The notes under the pieces: generated by a model
What the model saw: the letters and a program-made list of their open reading frames with translations, nothing else
Told to the model about the DNA's origin: nothing
Databases searched by the model: none
Shown: positions 40,360 through 49,700 of the stretch, one piece after another
Layout of the letters: each line of letters begins with the position of its first letter
Position numbering within the stretch: the stretch's first letter is position 1
NCBI GenBank assembly: GCA_905214425.1
Contig: CAJMLY010000001.1
Span: 124,001-188,000 of the forward strand
Reading direction: 5' to 3'
DNA length: 64,000 nt
Origin: an uncultured bacterium
GTDB taxonomy: Bacteria > Actinomycetota > Coriobacteriia > Coriobacteriales > Coriobacteriaceae
Program-made: the position numbers and the translations under genes

Positions 40360-42813
40360 ATGGCCGAGCAACTTTCGCTGTTTGGTTCGCCGGAACCGGA
40401 GGAGTCTCCGGCGGCGCCGGCTTCCGCTGCTGCCACGGCCAAGCCCGAGCCTGCACTTGAGCCCATTGCCGCCTATACGAGCGTGGCTCTCGACATCCCC
40501 ACCCGTGCGCTGTCCGAACCGTTTGCTTACGGCGTCCCCGAGTCCCTTGCCAACGAGGCCCAGGTCGGATCGACGGTCCTGGTCCACTTTGGCAACCGTG
40601 CCGCCGCAGGCTACATCGTCGATATTGCGCTCGAGCTGGGCGTCCTGCAAGGCAACAATGCCCTCGACCCTTCGCGCATCAAGCCCGTCGAAGCCATCCT
40701 CAGCAAACCGCTCTTTACAGCCGAGGCTGCCCGCATCTCGCGCTGGATGAGCCGCGAGTATGTCGCGACGCTTTCCGAGTGCCTGCGTTTGTTCTTGCCC
40801 CCGGGTGGAAGTCCGCGCGTGGTCAAGGGCGATGACGGCGTGTGGACGGTTGAGCGCCCCGCCGTCAAGCCTATCCAAAATCGCTGGGTCATGCTCACGC
40901 CCGAGGGTTTCGACTACACGCCGCCCAAGACCGCGGTTCGCCAGCGTCAGCTCATCGAGGCGCTCCAATGCGGCCCGGTCACGACGCGCGATCTCAACCT
41001 GCTCTACAACAACATGTCGGCGACCATCAAGGCGCTCGAAAAGCGCGGCGTCGTGGTGGTGGAGGAGCGTCGCGCCTGGCGTGGCTGCAGCGAGCAGACC
41101 ACGCTGTCCTCGGCAAGCGGTAAGGCACCAGTCGCGCTCACGAACGGCCAGCAGCAGGCGCTCGCGCAGATTGAGCGCGCTCGTCTGGACGCTCATGGCG
41201 ACGTGGTGCTGGTCGACGGCGTCACCGGCTCCGGCAAAACCGAGGTTTACCTCTCCGCGATCGAGCGCGTGCTCGCGGCCGGCCGTTCGGCCTGCGTGCT
41301 GGTGCCCGAGATCTCGCTGACGGCCCAGACCGTCGGCCGCTTCCGCTCGCGCTTTGGCGAGACGGTCGCCGTGTTCCATTCGCGCCTTTCGGCTGGCGAG
41401 CGCCTGGACCAGTGGGATATGGTCGCCAGCGGTGCGGCCCGCGTGGTCGTCGGCGCCCGCTCGGCGCTCTTTTGCCCGCTCAGCGACTTGGGCCTCATCA
41501 TCATCGACGAGGAGCATGAGACCAGTTACAAGCAGGGTTCCAGTCCGCGCTACCACGCGCGCGAGGTGGCGGCAGAGATGGCGCGGCGTTACCGCTGCCC
41601 GCTTGTGTTGGGCTCCGCCACGCCCTCGGCCGAGGCTCTCGACCGCTGCCGCCGCGGCATGTATAACGGTGCCACCTGGACGCGCGTCGAGATGCCCGAG
41701 CGCCCGGGACACGCCGTGCTGCCGACTGTCCGCATTGCCGACCTGCGCCGCGAGTTCTCGCATGGCAGCGGCTGCATGTTCTCAAAACCCTTGATGGAGG
41801 GCTTGGAGCGTGTGGTCGAGCGCCGCGAGAAGGCCGTGCTGTTGCACAACCGCCGTGGCTTTGCGCCGTTCTTGATGTGCCGCGAGTGCGGATGCGTCCC
41901 CACCTGCAATCACTGCTCCACCGCGCTTACATATCACGAGCGCACGCACACGCTGCAATGTCACACCTGCGGTTCGTCTTGGCGCGTGCAGCCGTATCCC
42001 GCGCCCACGAGCCGATGCCCCAAATGTGGCAGTCGCTACCTGGCAAAAATGGGTCTGGGAACGCAGCAGATCGAGGACGCACTGCATCAGATGCTTCCCG
42101 AGGATGTCGCCATTATTCGCATGGATGCCGATTCCACGCGCGGCAAGGATGCGCACAAAAAGCTGCTCGAGCAGTTCGATGCGGCGGATTGTGCCGTGTT
42201 GCTGGGCACCCAAATGATCGCAAAGGGTCTCGATTTTCCCGAGGTCACGCTCGTAGGCGTGGTCAATGCCGACTTCGCCCTCAAGCTGCCGGACTTCCGC
42301 GCAGGGGAGCGCGCCTACGATCTGCTGGAGCAGGTTGCGGGCCGCGCCGGCCGCGGCGATCGCCCCGGCGAGGTTATCATCCAGACCTACCTGCCCGAGG
42401 ACCCGGTCATCCGCGCCGTCGCCGAGCACGACCGCTCGATTTTTACCGACTACGACCTGGACCAGCGCCGCGACGCGCTGTACCCGCCGTTTGTTCGCCT
42501 GGTCAACATCTTGGTATGGTCGGCGAACCGAGACGACGCGCAGGACTACATCGGCCGCATCGCGAAGCTCCTCAAGCGCCGCTGGCATGCCGCCGCGCCC
42601 GACTTTTTGCGGGCGGGGAGCGCCGTGCCTCAGGTGCTGGGCCCGGCTTCATGTGTAATCGAGAGAGCCAAGGACCGTTACCGCTTCCATCTGCTTGTAA
42701 AGTCGCCGGTAGGGTACCATGTCTCTGATGATATCGACGCCTGCCTCAAAGAGGTGGGCTCTGTGCGCGGCGTGAGCGTGAGCGTTGACGTCGACGCCTA
42801 TGATTTGATGTAA
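40360..42813 (+). CDS. priA: Primosomal protein N' (replication restart helicase)
   Basis: Reloads the replisome at stalled forks. After a 45-residue Ala/Pro/Glu-rich leader the DNA-binding domain begins (VALDIPTRALSEPFAYGVPE), followed by a winged-helix region. The helicase core has Walker A VDGVTGSGKTEVY, IIIDEEHETSYKQ and LVLGSATPSAEAL. The zinc-binding insert is seen as CRECGCVPTCNHC and CHTCG to CPKCG (eight Cys). The late motifs IGTQMIAKG-like GTQMIAKGLDFP and QVAGRAGRGDRPGEV follow. At 817 aa it has normal length. The following def gene is 18 bases away, as is common (priA-def-fmt). Confidence 0.94.
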   Translation: MAEQLSLFGSPEPEESPAAPASAAATAKPEPALEPIAAYTSVALDIPTRALSEPFAYGVPESLANEAQVGSTVLVHFGNRAAAGYIVDIALELGVLQGNNALDPSRIKPVEAILSKPLFTAEAARISRWMSREYVATLSECLRLFLPPGGSPRVVKGDDGVWTVERPAVKPIQNRWVMLTPEGFDYTPPKTAVRQRQLIEALQCGPVTTRDLNLLYNNMSATIKALEKRGVVVVEERRAWRGCSEQTTLSSASGKAPVALTNGQQQALAQIERARLDAHGDVVLVDGVTGSGKTEVYLSAIERVLAAGRSACVLVPEISLTAQTVGRFRSRFGETVAVFHSRLSAGERLDQWDMVASGAARVVVGARSALFCPLSDLGLIIIDEEHETSYKQGSSPRYHAREVAAEMARRYRCPLVLGSATPSAEALDRCRRGMYNGATWTRVEMPERPGHAVLPTVRIADLRREFSHGSGCMFSKPLMEGLERVVERREKAVLLHNRRGFAPFLMCRECGCVPTCNHCSTALTYHERTHTLQCHTCGSSWRVQPYPAPTSRCPKCGSRYLAKMGLGTQQIEDALHQMLPEDVAIIRMDADSTRGKDAHKKLLEQFDAADCAVLLGTQMIAKGLDFPEVTLVGVVNADFALKLPDFRAGERAYDLLEQVAGRAGRGDRPGEVIIQTYLPEDPVIRAVAEHDRSIFTDYDLDQRRDALYPPFVRLVNILVWSANRDDAQDYIGRIAKLLKRRWHAAAPDFLRAGSAVPQVLGPASCVIERAKDRYRFHLLVKSPVGYHVSDDIDACLKEVGSVRGVSVSVDVDAYDLM

Positions 42814-42831
42814 CAACCCGAAAGGATGGCC

Positions 42832-43368
42832 ATGGAAGCCAACGGAATCGTACTGTCGCCCGACCCTCGTCTGCGCCAGGAGTGCGCCGTCATCGAGGAG
42901 ATCACTCCGGCGATCGAGGCACTTGCCGAGAAGATGAAGAAAATGATGTTCGAGAACGGCGGTTGCGGCCTGGCTGCCCCGCAGATCGGCGAGCTTATTC
43001 AGCTCGTCACCATCGACTGCGATTACAGCGACAAGAACGACTACGATCCGTACGTGCTCATCAATCCCGTCATTGTTGAGCAGAGCGACCATCTGGTGCC
43101 CTTTAGCGAGGGCTGCCTGTCCATCCCCGGCATTAGCTGCGAGATTGAGCGTCCCGACCATGTCGTCGTCGAGGCGTACGACTTGGACGCCAACCTGATT
43201 CGCTATGAGGCTTCGGGCGACCTGTTCTGCGTGTGCCTGCAGCACGAGATCGATCACCTGCACGGTAACACCATGTTCGAGCGACTGAAGCCCATGCAGA
43301 GGATCAAGGCCGTCAAGGAGTACCAGGACGCCCTGGCCCGCGGCGCTCGACCGGGCGAGACGGAGTAG
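42832..43368 (+). CDS. def: Peptide deformylase
   Basis: Removes the N-formyl group from new proteins. The three active-site motifs are intact: GGCGLAAPQIG, EGCLSIPG and QHEIDHLHG (metal-binding Cys, His, His and catalytic Glu). ATG 42832 is preferred over ATG 42826 because AAAGGA (42821-42826) is then five bases ahead. It lies behind priA and ahead of fmt and rsmB, the usual functional cluster, but a palindrome and a terminator-like hairpin separate it from fmt. Confidence 0.95.
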   Translation: MEANGIVLSPDPRLRQECAVIEEITPAIEALAEKMKKMMFENGGCGLAAPQIGELIQLVTIDCDYSDKNDYDPYVLINPVIVEQSDHLVPFSEGCLSIPGISCEIERPDHVVVEAYDLDANLIRYEASGDLFCVCLQHEIDHLHGNTMFERLKPMQRIKAVKEYQDALARGARPGETE

Positions 43369-43376
43369 GTTTGTCC

Positions 43377-43472
43377 GTCCCCGGGGCACCCGCCTATATC
43401 ATCCCGTGCTCAAACATTCTCGCTGCGCTGCGAAACTGCGCGCGGGACGATATAGGCGGGTGCCCCGGGGAC
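43377..43472. repeat. Long intergenic palindrome, family 4
   Basis: 24 bases at 43377-43400 are the perfect inverse of 43449-43472 (core GGCACCCGCCTATATC), and the stem continues for six more bases with one mismatch. The element spans 96 bp between def and fmt. Confidence 0.9.
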
Positions 43473-43547
43473 TACGTTGACGCTGCTTGTCTCGCCCGGG
43501 TGCCTTGGGCCAGGGAGGGGCGTCTTCGCTGATAATTGCTTTGTTGG

Positions 43548-43580
43548 AAGAGCTGCTTTTATTGCGGCTCTTTCTTTGGT
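43548..43580 (+). terminator. Terminator-like hairpin between def and fmt
   Basis: AAGAGC-GC pairs with GC-GCTCTT (43548-43556 with 43564-43572, one internal mismatch), followed by a T-rich stretch. Confidence 0.55.
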
Positions 43581-43689
43581 TTTGGGTATATTTGTCTTTG
43601 TTGAACTGTTCTTGCGGCTGGGTGCGCTTGCGACCTGGAACGCTTTTTTGTAGCCGTCTCGGCTCGTTATTGAGAGGAGACTAACTTTT

Positions 43690-44610
43690 ATGCGTATTGT
43701 GTTTATGGGTACGCCCGATTTTGCTGTGCCTTCGCTGACTTCGCTTGTTGAGGCTGGGAATGAGATTGCGCTTGTTATTACTCGTCCTGATGCTGTTCGT
43801 GGGCGTGGTAAGAAGCTTGAGCCGTCTCCTGTTAAGGCCAAGGCGCTTGAGCTGGGGTTGCCGGTTATTGAGGCTAATCGTATGACACCTGAGGTCGTTG
43901 AGGCGCTTAAGACTGCCCAGGCTGACATTTTCTGCGTGGCTGCCTATGGTTGCATTTTGCCTGATGAGGTGTTGCATATGGCGCCGCTTGGTATTGTGAA
44001 TGTTCATGCGTCCTTGCTGCCTCGTTGGCGTGGGGCTGCTCCCATTCAGCGTGCGATTCTCGCTGGTGATGAGGTTGCCGGCGTTTCCATTATGCGTATT
44101 GGGCATGGCGTGGATACCGGCGCTTATTGTGCGCAGGCCTCGACCTCGGTTGCCGGTAAGCATGCTGAGGCGCTGACCATGGAGCTTGGTGAGCTTGGCG
44201 GCAAACTGCTTGCCGATACGCTTCCTTCGCTTGCCGATGGCACCGCCGTGTGGACTGAACAGGATGAGTCGCTTGTTACCCATGCTGCCAAGATTTCTAA
44301 GCAGGAGATGCGTCTTGACCCTCAGATGGCGGCACTTGATTGTGTGCGTCATGTGCTTGCCTCGTCCGACACCGCTCCCGCTCGTTGTGTGATTGCCGGC
44401 AAGTCGGTTCGCGTGCTCGATGCTGAGCCGGCTGATGTGTCGCTTGGCGAAGGCGCTGTTGCCGTTAAGGGCAAGCGTGTTTACCTTGGTCTTTCCGATG
44501 GTGCGGTTGAACTGCTCGAGGTTAAGCCCGATGGCAAGCGTGCCATGGCCGCTTCTGCTTGGGCTGCTGGGCTGCAAGGCGCCGATCTTATCTGGGGTGT
44601 TTTGTCATGA
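43690..44610 (+). CDS. fmt: Methionyl-tRNA formyltransferase
   Basis: Formylates initiator Met-tRNA with 10-formyl-THF, the partner reaction of Def. It shows RIVFMGTPDFAVPSL at the start, the catalytic motif PLGIVNVHASLLPRWRGAAPI (Asn-His) and GHGVDTGAY with the catalytic Asp. GAGAGGAGA lies 12-20 bases ahead of ATG 43690. The codon use differs from the neighbours: third positions are unusually rich in T from here into rsmB. It overlaps rsmB by four bases. Confidence 0.95.
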   Translation: MRIVFMGTPDFAVPSLTSLVEAGNEIALVITRPDAVRGRGKKLEPSPVKAKALELGLPVIEANRMTPEVVEALKTAQADIFCVAAYGCILPDEVLHMAPLGIVNVHASLLPRWRGAAPIQRAILAGDEVAGVSIMRIGHGVDTGAYCAQASTSVAGKHAEALTMELGELGGKLLADTLPSLADGTAVWTEQDESLVTHAAKISKQEMRLDPQMAALDCVRHVLASSDTAPARCVIAGKSVRVLDAEPADVSLGEGAVAVKGKRVYLGLSDGAVELLEVKPDGKRAMAASAWAAGLQGADLIWGVLS

Positions 44611-46007
44611 GCAAGTTGTCTCCCGCGCGCAAGCTTGCGCTCGATGTGCTAATGGAGGCCGATCGCCGCGGCATGTATGCGCGTGACGTGCTGTCCTCTC
44701 GCGCATCGGCCAAGGCTATTGACCAGCGCGATTCCGCTTTTGCCGCCCGCTTGGCGCTGGGTGTGGCCGCTACGCAGGGTATTTTGGACGAGCTGCTCGA
44801 CCAGTTTCTCGATAAGCCCAAAAAGGTCGCGCCGCGTGTTCGCATGGCGCTTCGCATCTCGGCCTTTGAGATGCTCTACCTGCATACGCCTGGCCGCGTT
44901 GCGGTGAGTCAGGGCGTTGAGCTGGTGCGCAGCGGAGCTAAGTCTGCCGCCGGTTTGGCCAATGCCGTGCTGCATAAGGTCGCGGATAACGTTGAGGACT
45001 TTGCCACTGCGTCCGATGTAGACGAGTCTGAGCGACGCTTGGTTCGTCTGTCGCGCCTGATGGGTCTGCCGCGTTGGCTGTGCGCTCGTATTATGGCTTC
45101 GTTTGACACACCGGAGGGCGCGCTTAGCTTTGCCGGTAATCTGGCCCCCGCTCCGCTGGCCCTGCATGAGAACGCCTTTGCGACCAAGCCCGATCCGTAT
45201 ATCTCGCAGCTCGTCGCGCCTGTCTTCCCGGGCTGCCATGCCCCGGTTGATGCCCAGGTTACCGTTGCTTCGGGTGTGTTTGAGCGTGCTGCCGCGGTGG
45301 CATCTGATCTCAACGCGCAGCTTATCGCCACAGCTGCCACGCGCCCTGGTAGCTGCCTTGAGATTGGTGCCGGTCGTGGCACCAAGACCTATGTGATGAT
45401 GTGCCAGGCCAAGCGTGCGGGCTATGAGCGTCAGCATACGGCGCTCGATCTGCATGATCGCAAGTGCGATCTGAATCTCGCTCGCCTGCATAAGGCGGGT
45501 ATTACGGGTGTTCGTACGGTTTCGGGTGATGCCTGCGAGCTTGAAGAGGTGCTCACATCGTTTGATGCCATGCTTGGCGAGCCGGTTAAGTTCGATACGG
45601 TGTTTATCGATGCGCCGTGCTCGGGCACCGGCACCATGCGTCGTCATCCCGAGATTCCCTGGCACCTGACCGAGAACGATGTTACGACTGAGCTGCCCAA
45701 GCTGCAGCTGACGATGCTCAAGGAAGCAGCCGCGCGCGTTGCCGAGGATGGCGAGCTTATCTATGCGACGTGCTCGGTCTTTGATGAGGAGAACGCGCAG
45801 GTCGTGGATGCCTTCCTGGCCTCTCCCGAGGGCGCCGACTTTACCGTGGCGCCGCTCTCCGAAGCCCAAATTCTGCAGTTACCCGAGTTCGAACAAGCCA
45901 AGAAGCTTGTCTCCGTACGCCAAAACGACCGTGGACTTTTCCAAAGCGTCCCCGTAAACGCCGACTCCTACGACGGTCACTTCTGCGCCCGCCTGGTCCA
46001 CAAGTAA
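44607..46007 (+). CDS. rsmB: 16S rRNA (cytosine-967 C5)-methyltransferase, NusB-like domain plus methyltransferase
   Basis: An m5C methyltransferase of the Fmu/RsmB family. Residues 1-140 form the NusB-like RNA-binding domain (RDSAFAARLALGVAATQGILD, RISAFEMLYL). The catalytic domain carries the SAM loop SCLEIGAGRGTKTYVMM, the FIDAPCSGTGTMRRHPEIPW motif with one Cys and the nucleophile Cys in IYATCSVF. The canonical PGGKT is replaced by AGRGTKT. The ATGA overlap with fmt shows translational coupling. A pair of family 1 repeats follows. Confidence 0.92.
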   Translation: MSKLSPARKLALDVLMEADRRGMYARDVLSSRASAKAIDQRDSAFAARLALGVAATQGILDELLDQFLDKPKKVAPRVRMALRISAFEMLYLHTPGRVAVSQGVELVRSGAKSAAGLANAVLHKVADNVEDFATASDVDESERRLVRLSRLMGLPRWLCARIMASFDTPEGALSFAGNLAPAPLALHENAFATKPDPYISQLVAPVFPGCHAPVDAQVTVASGVFERAAAVASDLNAQLIATAATRPGSCLEIGAGRGTKTYVMMCQAKRAGYERQHTALDLHDRKCDLNLARLHKAGITGVRTVSGDACELEEVLTSFDAMLGEPVKFDTVFIDAPCSGTGTMRRHPEIPWHLTENDVTTELPKLQLTMLKEAAARVAEDGELIYATCSVFDEENAQVVDAFLASPEGADFTVAPLSEAQILQLPEFEQAKKLVSVRQNDRGLFQSVPVNADSYDGHFCARLVHK

Positions 46008-46012
46008 CAACT

Positions 46013-46080
46013 AAGTTGCGGTGAAATAGGGATTGAACAGCGGCTTCTAGCCGCCAAACAGTTCTTATTTCACCGCAACT
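46013..46080. repeat. Palindromic intergenic element, family 1, copy C
   Basis: It starts AAGTTGCGGTGAAATA and ends with the inverse TATTTCACCGCAACT. The inside has its own hairpin CGGCTTCTAGCCG. It lies six bases after the rsmB stop, between convergent genes. Confidence 0.9.
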
Positions 46081-46166
46081 CAGAAGGTCATGCGAGCGGA
46101 AATCGCAATAGCGGTAAAGAGTGGGAAAACAGCCCTGTTTCATACTTGCTGCTATCAAAAGTAGGG

Positions 46167-46298
46167 CGGATTACGGGGCTAGATTGGTGATGCCCGACCA
46201 CAGCAAAAATGGCCTAAATAAAACCGCAGGTAGATGGTTTGTTGAAATTTGCAAATTACCGGAATGGATAGAGGTTGTCAATTCAGCCCCGTAATCCG
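46167..46298. repeat. Intergenic inverted repeat, family 5
   Basis: CGGATTACGGGGCT (46167-46180) and its perfect inverse (46285-46298) enclose about 100 AT-rich bases without an open frame of note. It sits between two copies of the family 1 element in the rsmB-fmdB gap. Confidence 0.75.
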
Positions 46299-46353
46299 GC
46301 AAAGTTTTGAAAAGCTACAAACTTAGCATCAGCCCGAAATCCGATCTAAAGAA

Positions 46354-46421
46354 AAGTTGCGGTGAAATAGTTCCCGTTTGGCCGTTGGATGGGCTGATTC
46401 AGGAACTATTTCACCGCAACT
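46354..46421. repeat. Palindromic intergenic element, family 1, copy D
   Basis: A perfect 20-bp inverted repeat: 46355-46374 against 46402-46421 (AGTTGCGGTGAAATAGTTCC and its inverse). The stem extension TAGTTCC differs from copy A (TAGGGA), yet both are matched by their own second arms. Confidence 0.92.
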
Positions 46422-46455
46422 CATAGGGAAACCTGGGTAGCGGGGCCGCTTGTCA

Positions 46456-46692
46456 CTAGTGGTTATGCGGGCAGTTGGCGCAACAGCCGCTGGTGGCGTT
46501 GGTGCTGGAGCCGCCGCTTCGCTGGTCGGTGTTGTAGAAACCGCTGCCTTCAAACTTGATGCCACTGGCCGAGAACGTCTTGGATGCCGGGGCGCCGCAG
46601 CTGGGGCATACGATCTCGGGCGTCTCGGACATGGGGTGCTCAACCTCAAACACGTTGCCGCAGCTCGTGCACTTGTAATCGTAGCGCGCCAT
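46456..46692 (-). CDS. FmdB-family zinc ribbon protein
   Basis: A 78-aa protein that starts MARYDYKCTSCGNVFEVEH and has a second pair VCPSCGAPASK, together a four-Cys zinc ribbon of the FmdB/CxxC_CxxC type, often linked to regulation or rRNA-related contexts but without a fixed function. The C-terminus has a Ser/Gly/Asn stretch and a further CCANCPHNH metal-binding-like tail. GGAAG precedes the ATG. It follows the GH13-GH77 gene on the minus strand after a terminator. Confidence 0.9.
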   Translation of the reverse strand: MARYDYKCTSCGNVFEVEHPMSETPEIVCPSCGAPASKTFSASGIKFEGSGFYNTDQRSGGSSTNATSGCCANCPHNH

Positions 46693-46714
46693 AATACTTC
46701 CTTTTCAGCACAAA

Positions 46715-46740
46715 GCGGGCAGATCGCTCTGCCCGCAAAA
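46715..46740 (-). terminator. Terminator after the GH13-GH77 gene
   Basis: GCGGGCAGA (46715-46723) pairs with TCTGCCCGC (46728-46736). Reading on the minus strand, TTTGTG follows the stem. It lies between the fusion gene and fmdB. Confidence 0.7.
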
Positions 46741-46780
46741 ATTCAAACAGCTGTAACTGTACCCTATATCGGGGGTTTTA

Positions 46781-49700
46781 TCACGCTTCGCCCCAGAATC
46801 TATGAGTGTTGCGCAGGAGCTTCGCAGTTTTCTCCTCGGCTGCCGCAACGTCGGCCTCGTCAGCCTGCCATGTCCAGTTGCCCGTGGCCACGCCCGGTAC
46901 GTTCATTCGTGCATCGTCGCCAAGCCCCAGCACGTCCTGCAACGGCATCATCACGAGCGGAGCATCGCTTGCCAGGGCATTGCCCATGAGCTCGCCTGCC
47001 AATGCAATGCCGCTCGGCTCGTCGCCGCCTGCAAAGGAGTGCGTGCACCAGCCGGCAAGCGTCGAGGTGTCGTGCGTCGAGGTGTACAGGATCTTGCCCG
47101 GTGTGGGATGAATTCCGCAGCGAACGTCGTAGTTGCTAAACTCCAGTACGTCCATGCCGGGGAAGCCACAGGTCGAAGCCATCGCGCGAACACCAGGCGT
47201 CAAATAGCCCAGGTCCTCAGCAATAAAGTTGAGCGGACCCAGCTCGTCGTAGGCCGTCTGGAACAGGTCCTTGCCCGGGCCAGCCAGCCAGCGGCCGTCG
47301 GCACAGGCCTTGCCGGCAGGGATGCTAAAGTAGCTGTGGAAACCCAGGAAGTGGTCCAGGCGCACGCGGTCGTAGAGCGCGAACGCACGACGCAGGCGAT
47401 CCATCCACCAGCGATAGCCGTTCTTCTTCATGTGATCCCAACGGAAGGTGGGGTTGCCCCAGACCTGGCCCTCGGGTGCAAAGTTGTCGGGCGGCGCGCC
47501 CGAAATCTCAATCGCCTTGCCGGTGTCGGACAGCCAGAAGTTTTCGGGCTCGCTCCACGCGTCGGCCGAATCGTCCGAGACATACATCGGGATATCGCCG
47601 ATGACCTCGATGCCCTTCTTGTGTGCATAGTTCATAAGCTCGCACCAGGCAAGGTCAAAGCGATACTGCATGTACGCCTGCAGCTCGGCCTCGTCGTGGA
47701 ATCGCTTGTCATCGATCAGGTACTCGTTGTAGCGCGCGACATCCGCCGGCCAATCGTGGCGCGACAGACCCTCAAAGTGCTTCTTTACCGCCATGTAGAC
47801 GCAGTACTTCTCGAGCCAGTCGGCGTTGCGATGTTTAAACGCCGTGTACAGCGGGTCGGCATCCTCGCCGCCGCGGGTCTTCCAGGTGACGAAGTCGGCG
47901 GCCAGCTCCTCGTGGCTCTCGGGCAGCAGGTCGATATTGCCTGCAAAGGCCGAGGGGCCGGCGTAGGGGGAGCGGAAGAAGTCCGTGGGATTGACGGGCA
48001 GGACCTGCCAGTAACGCATGCCCATGGCGGCCAGGTGGTCGATAAAACGACGCGTGGGCGCGCCGATTGTGCCGGGCTTGCCGTCATCGGTCGGCACCGA
48101 GGTGATATGGCACACGACGCCTGCGCCATGATCGAGCGGTTCCTGCAGGCGCTCCTCGGCATGGTGATAGATGATCGAAGAGCCCAACGGGTACAGGTCG
48201 AGCGTAACCGTGCGGTTGTGGATCTCGCATTCGTGGCCGCTGATCACGTCGCTTGCACATTCACCGAGCGCTGGAATCGTCACGCAGTGCGAATTGCGCA
48301 GGCTGCGGTTGATGATAACCGTCGCGGCCTCGCCGTCTTGGCCCGTGCGCGTGTAGGCCAAGACGTCGTCGTTGAGCGCAAAAGCCTTGATCTCGCCGTC
48401 GACCATAAACGGTAGAGCACGGCGCACGGCCGAGGCGTTTTTAAGGATGGCGAGTGTATCGAAGTCGTGCAGTTGGTCCTTGGTCGGCAAGGTGCGGCGG
48501 TTGCCCGGATCGGTCAGGCCCTCTAGGCCGTACTCGTCGCCGTAGTAGATCGAAGGTACGCCGGGGAAGGTCATCTGCATGAGCGTTGCAAGCCAAAAGC
48601 GGCTCTTGGCCAGGCCCATCGAGTTCTCGTCCAGGCGCCACTTGCTGCGCTCGCTCTCGGGCAGCTGCGACTCGTCGGGGCCGCCGCCGAGCACCGAGAT
48701 AATGCGCGGACGGTCGTGGCTCGAAAGCAGATTAAGCGCGCAGGACAATGCCTCGCTCGGGTAGTTCTCGCGCAGGGTCTCGATATCCTCGGCTGCCTGG
48801 TAGGCGTTCTTGTAGCCCATCAAAAAGCCGATGACCATGTCGCGGAAGGGATAATCCATAGCAGAGTCCAGCTCGGAGCCCTGCAGGTAGCGGCGCAGAT
48901 GGCCGTAGCTAATCTTGTTGGAGGCGTCTTCCCAGACTTCGCCGAGCAACAGTGCATCGGGCTTTTCGGCAAGTACGGCCTTCTTGATCTCGGCCAGGAA
49001 GTCGTCGGAAAGCTCGTCAGCGACGTCCAGGCGCCAACCATGGGCACCGGCGCGCAGCCATTTACGAATCACGCCGTCCTTGCCCAGGAGCCTCTCGCGC
49101 ACCAGCTCGGACTTCTCGTTGATGGCCGGCATGTTGCCCACGCCCCACCAGCAGTCGTACGAGCCGTCCTCGTGGAAGGTAAACGCATCGCGCCACGGAG
49201 AATCCTCGCTCTGCCAGGCACCCACGCCGGGGTAGTTGCCGTAGCGGTTGAAATAGATCGAGTCGTCGCCCGTGTGGTTGAAGACGCCGTCCAGGATGAT
49301 GGAGATGCCCAGCTTCTCGGCTGCCTGGCACAGCTCGGTAAAGTCCTGCTCGGTGCCCAGGATTGGATCGATCTTGGTGTAGTCGGCCGTGTCGTAGCGG
49401 TGGTTGCTTGCGGCTTCGAAAATGGGGTTGAGGTAGATGGCTGTAAAGCCTAGCTCGGCGATGCGGGGCAGGTCTTCCTGGATGCCCTTGAGCGAGCCGC
49501 CGTAGAAGTCCCAGGTCTTGATGGAGCCGTCCTCGGCGCGCTCGTACACGGGCGGCTCGTTCCAGTCCTCGACCATCCGGCGCTGAATGCCCTTGCGCGG
49601 TTTTTCGAGTTGGGCCATTGTGCGCTCGCGCCAATGCTCGTCACGGGCATAGCGATCGGGGAAGATCTGGTAGACCATACCGCGCTCGTACCAAGTGGGG

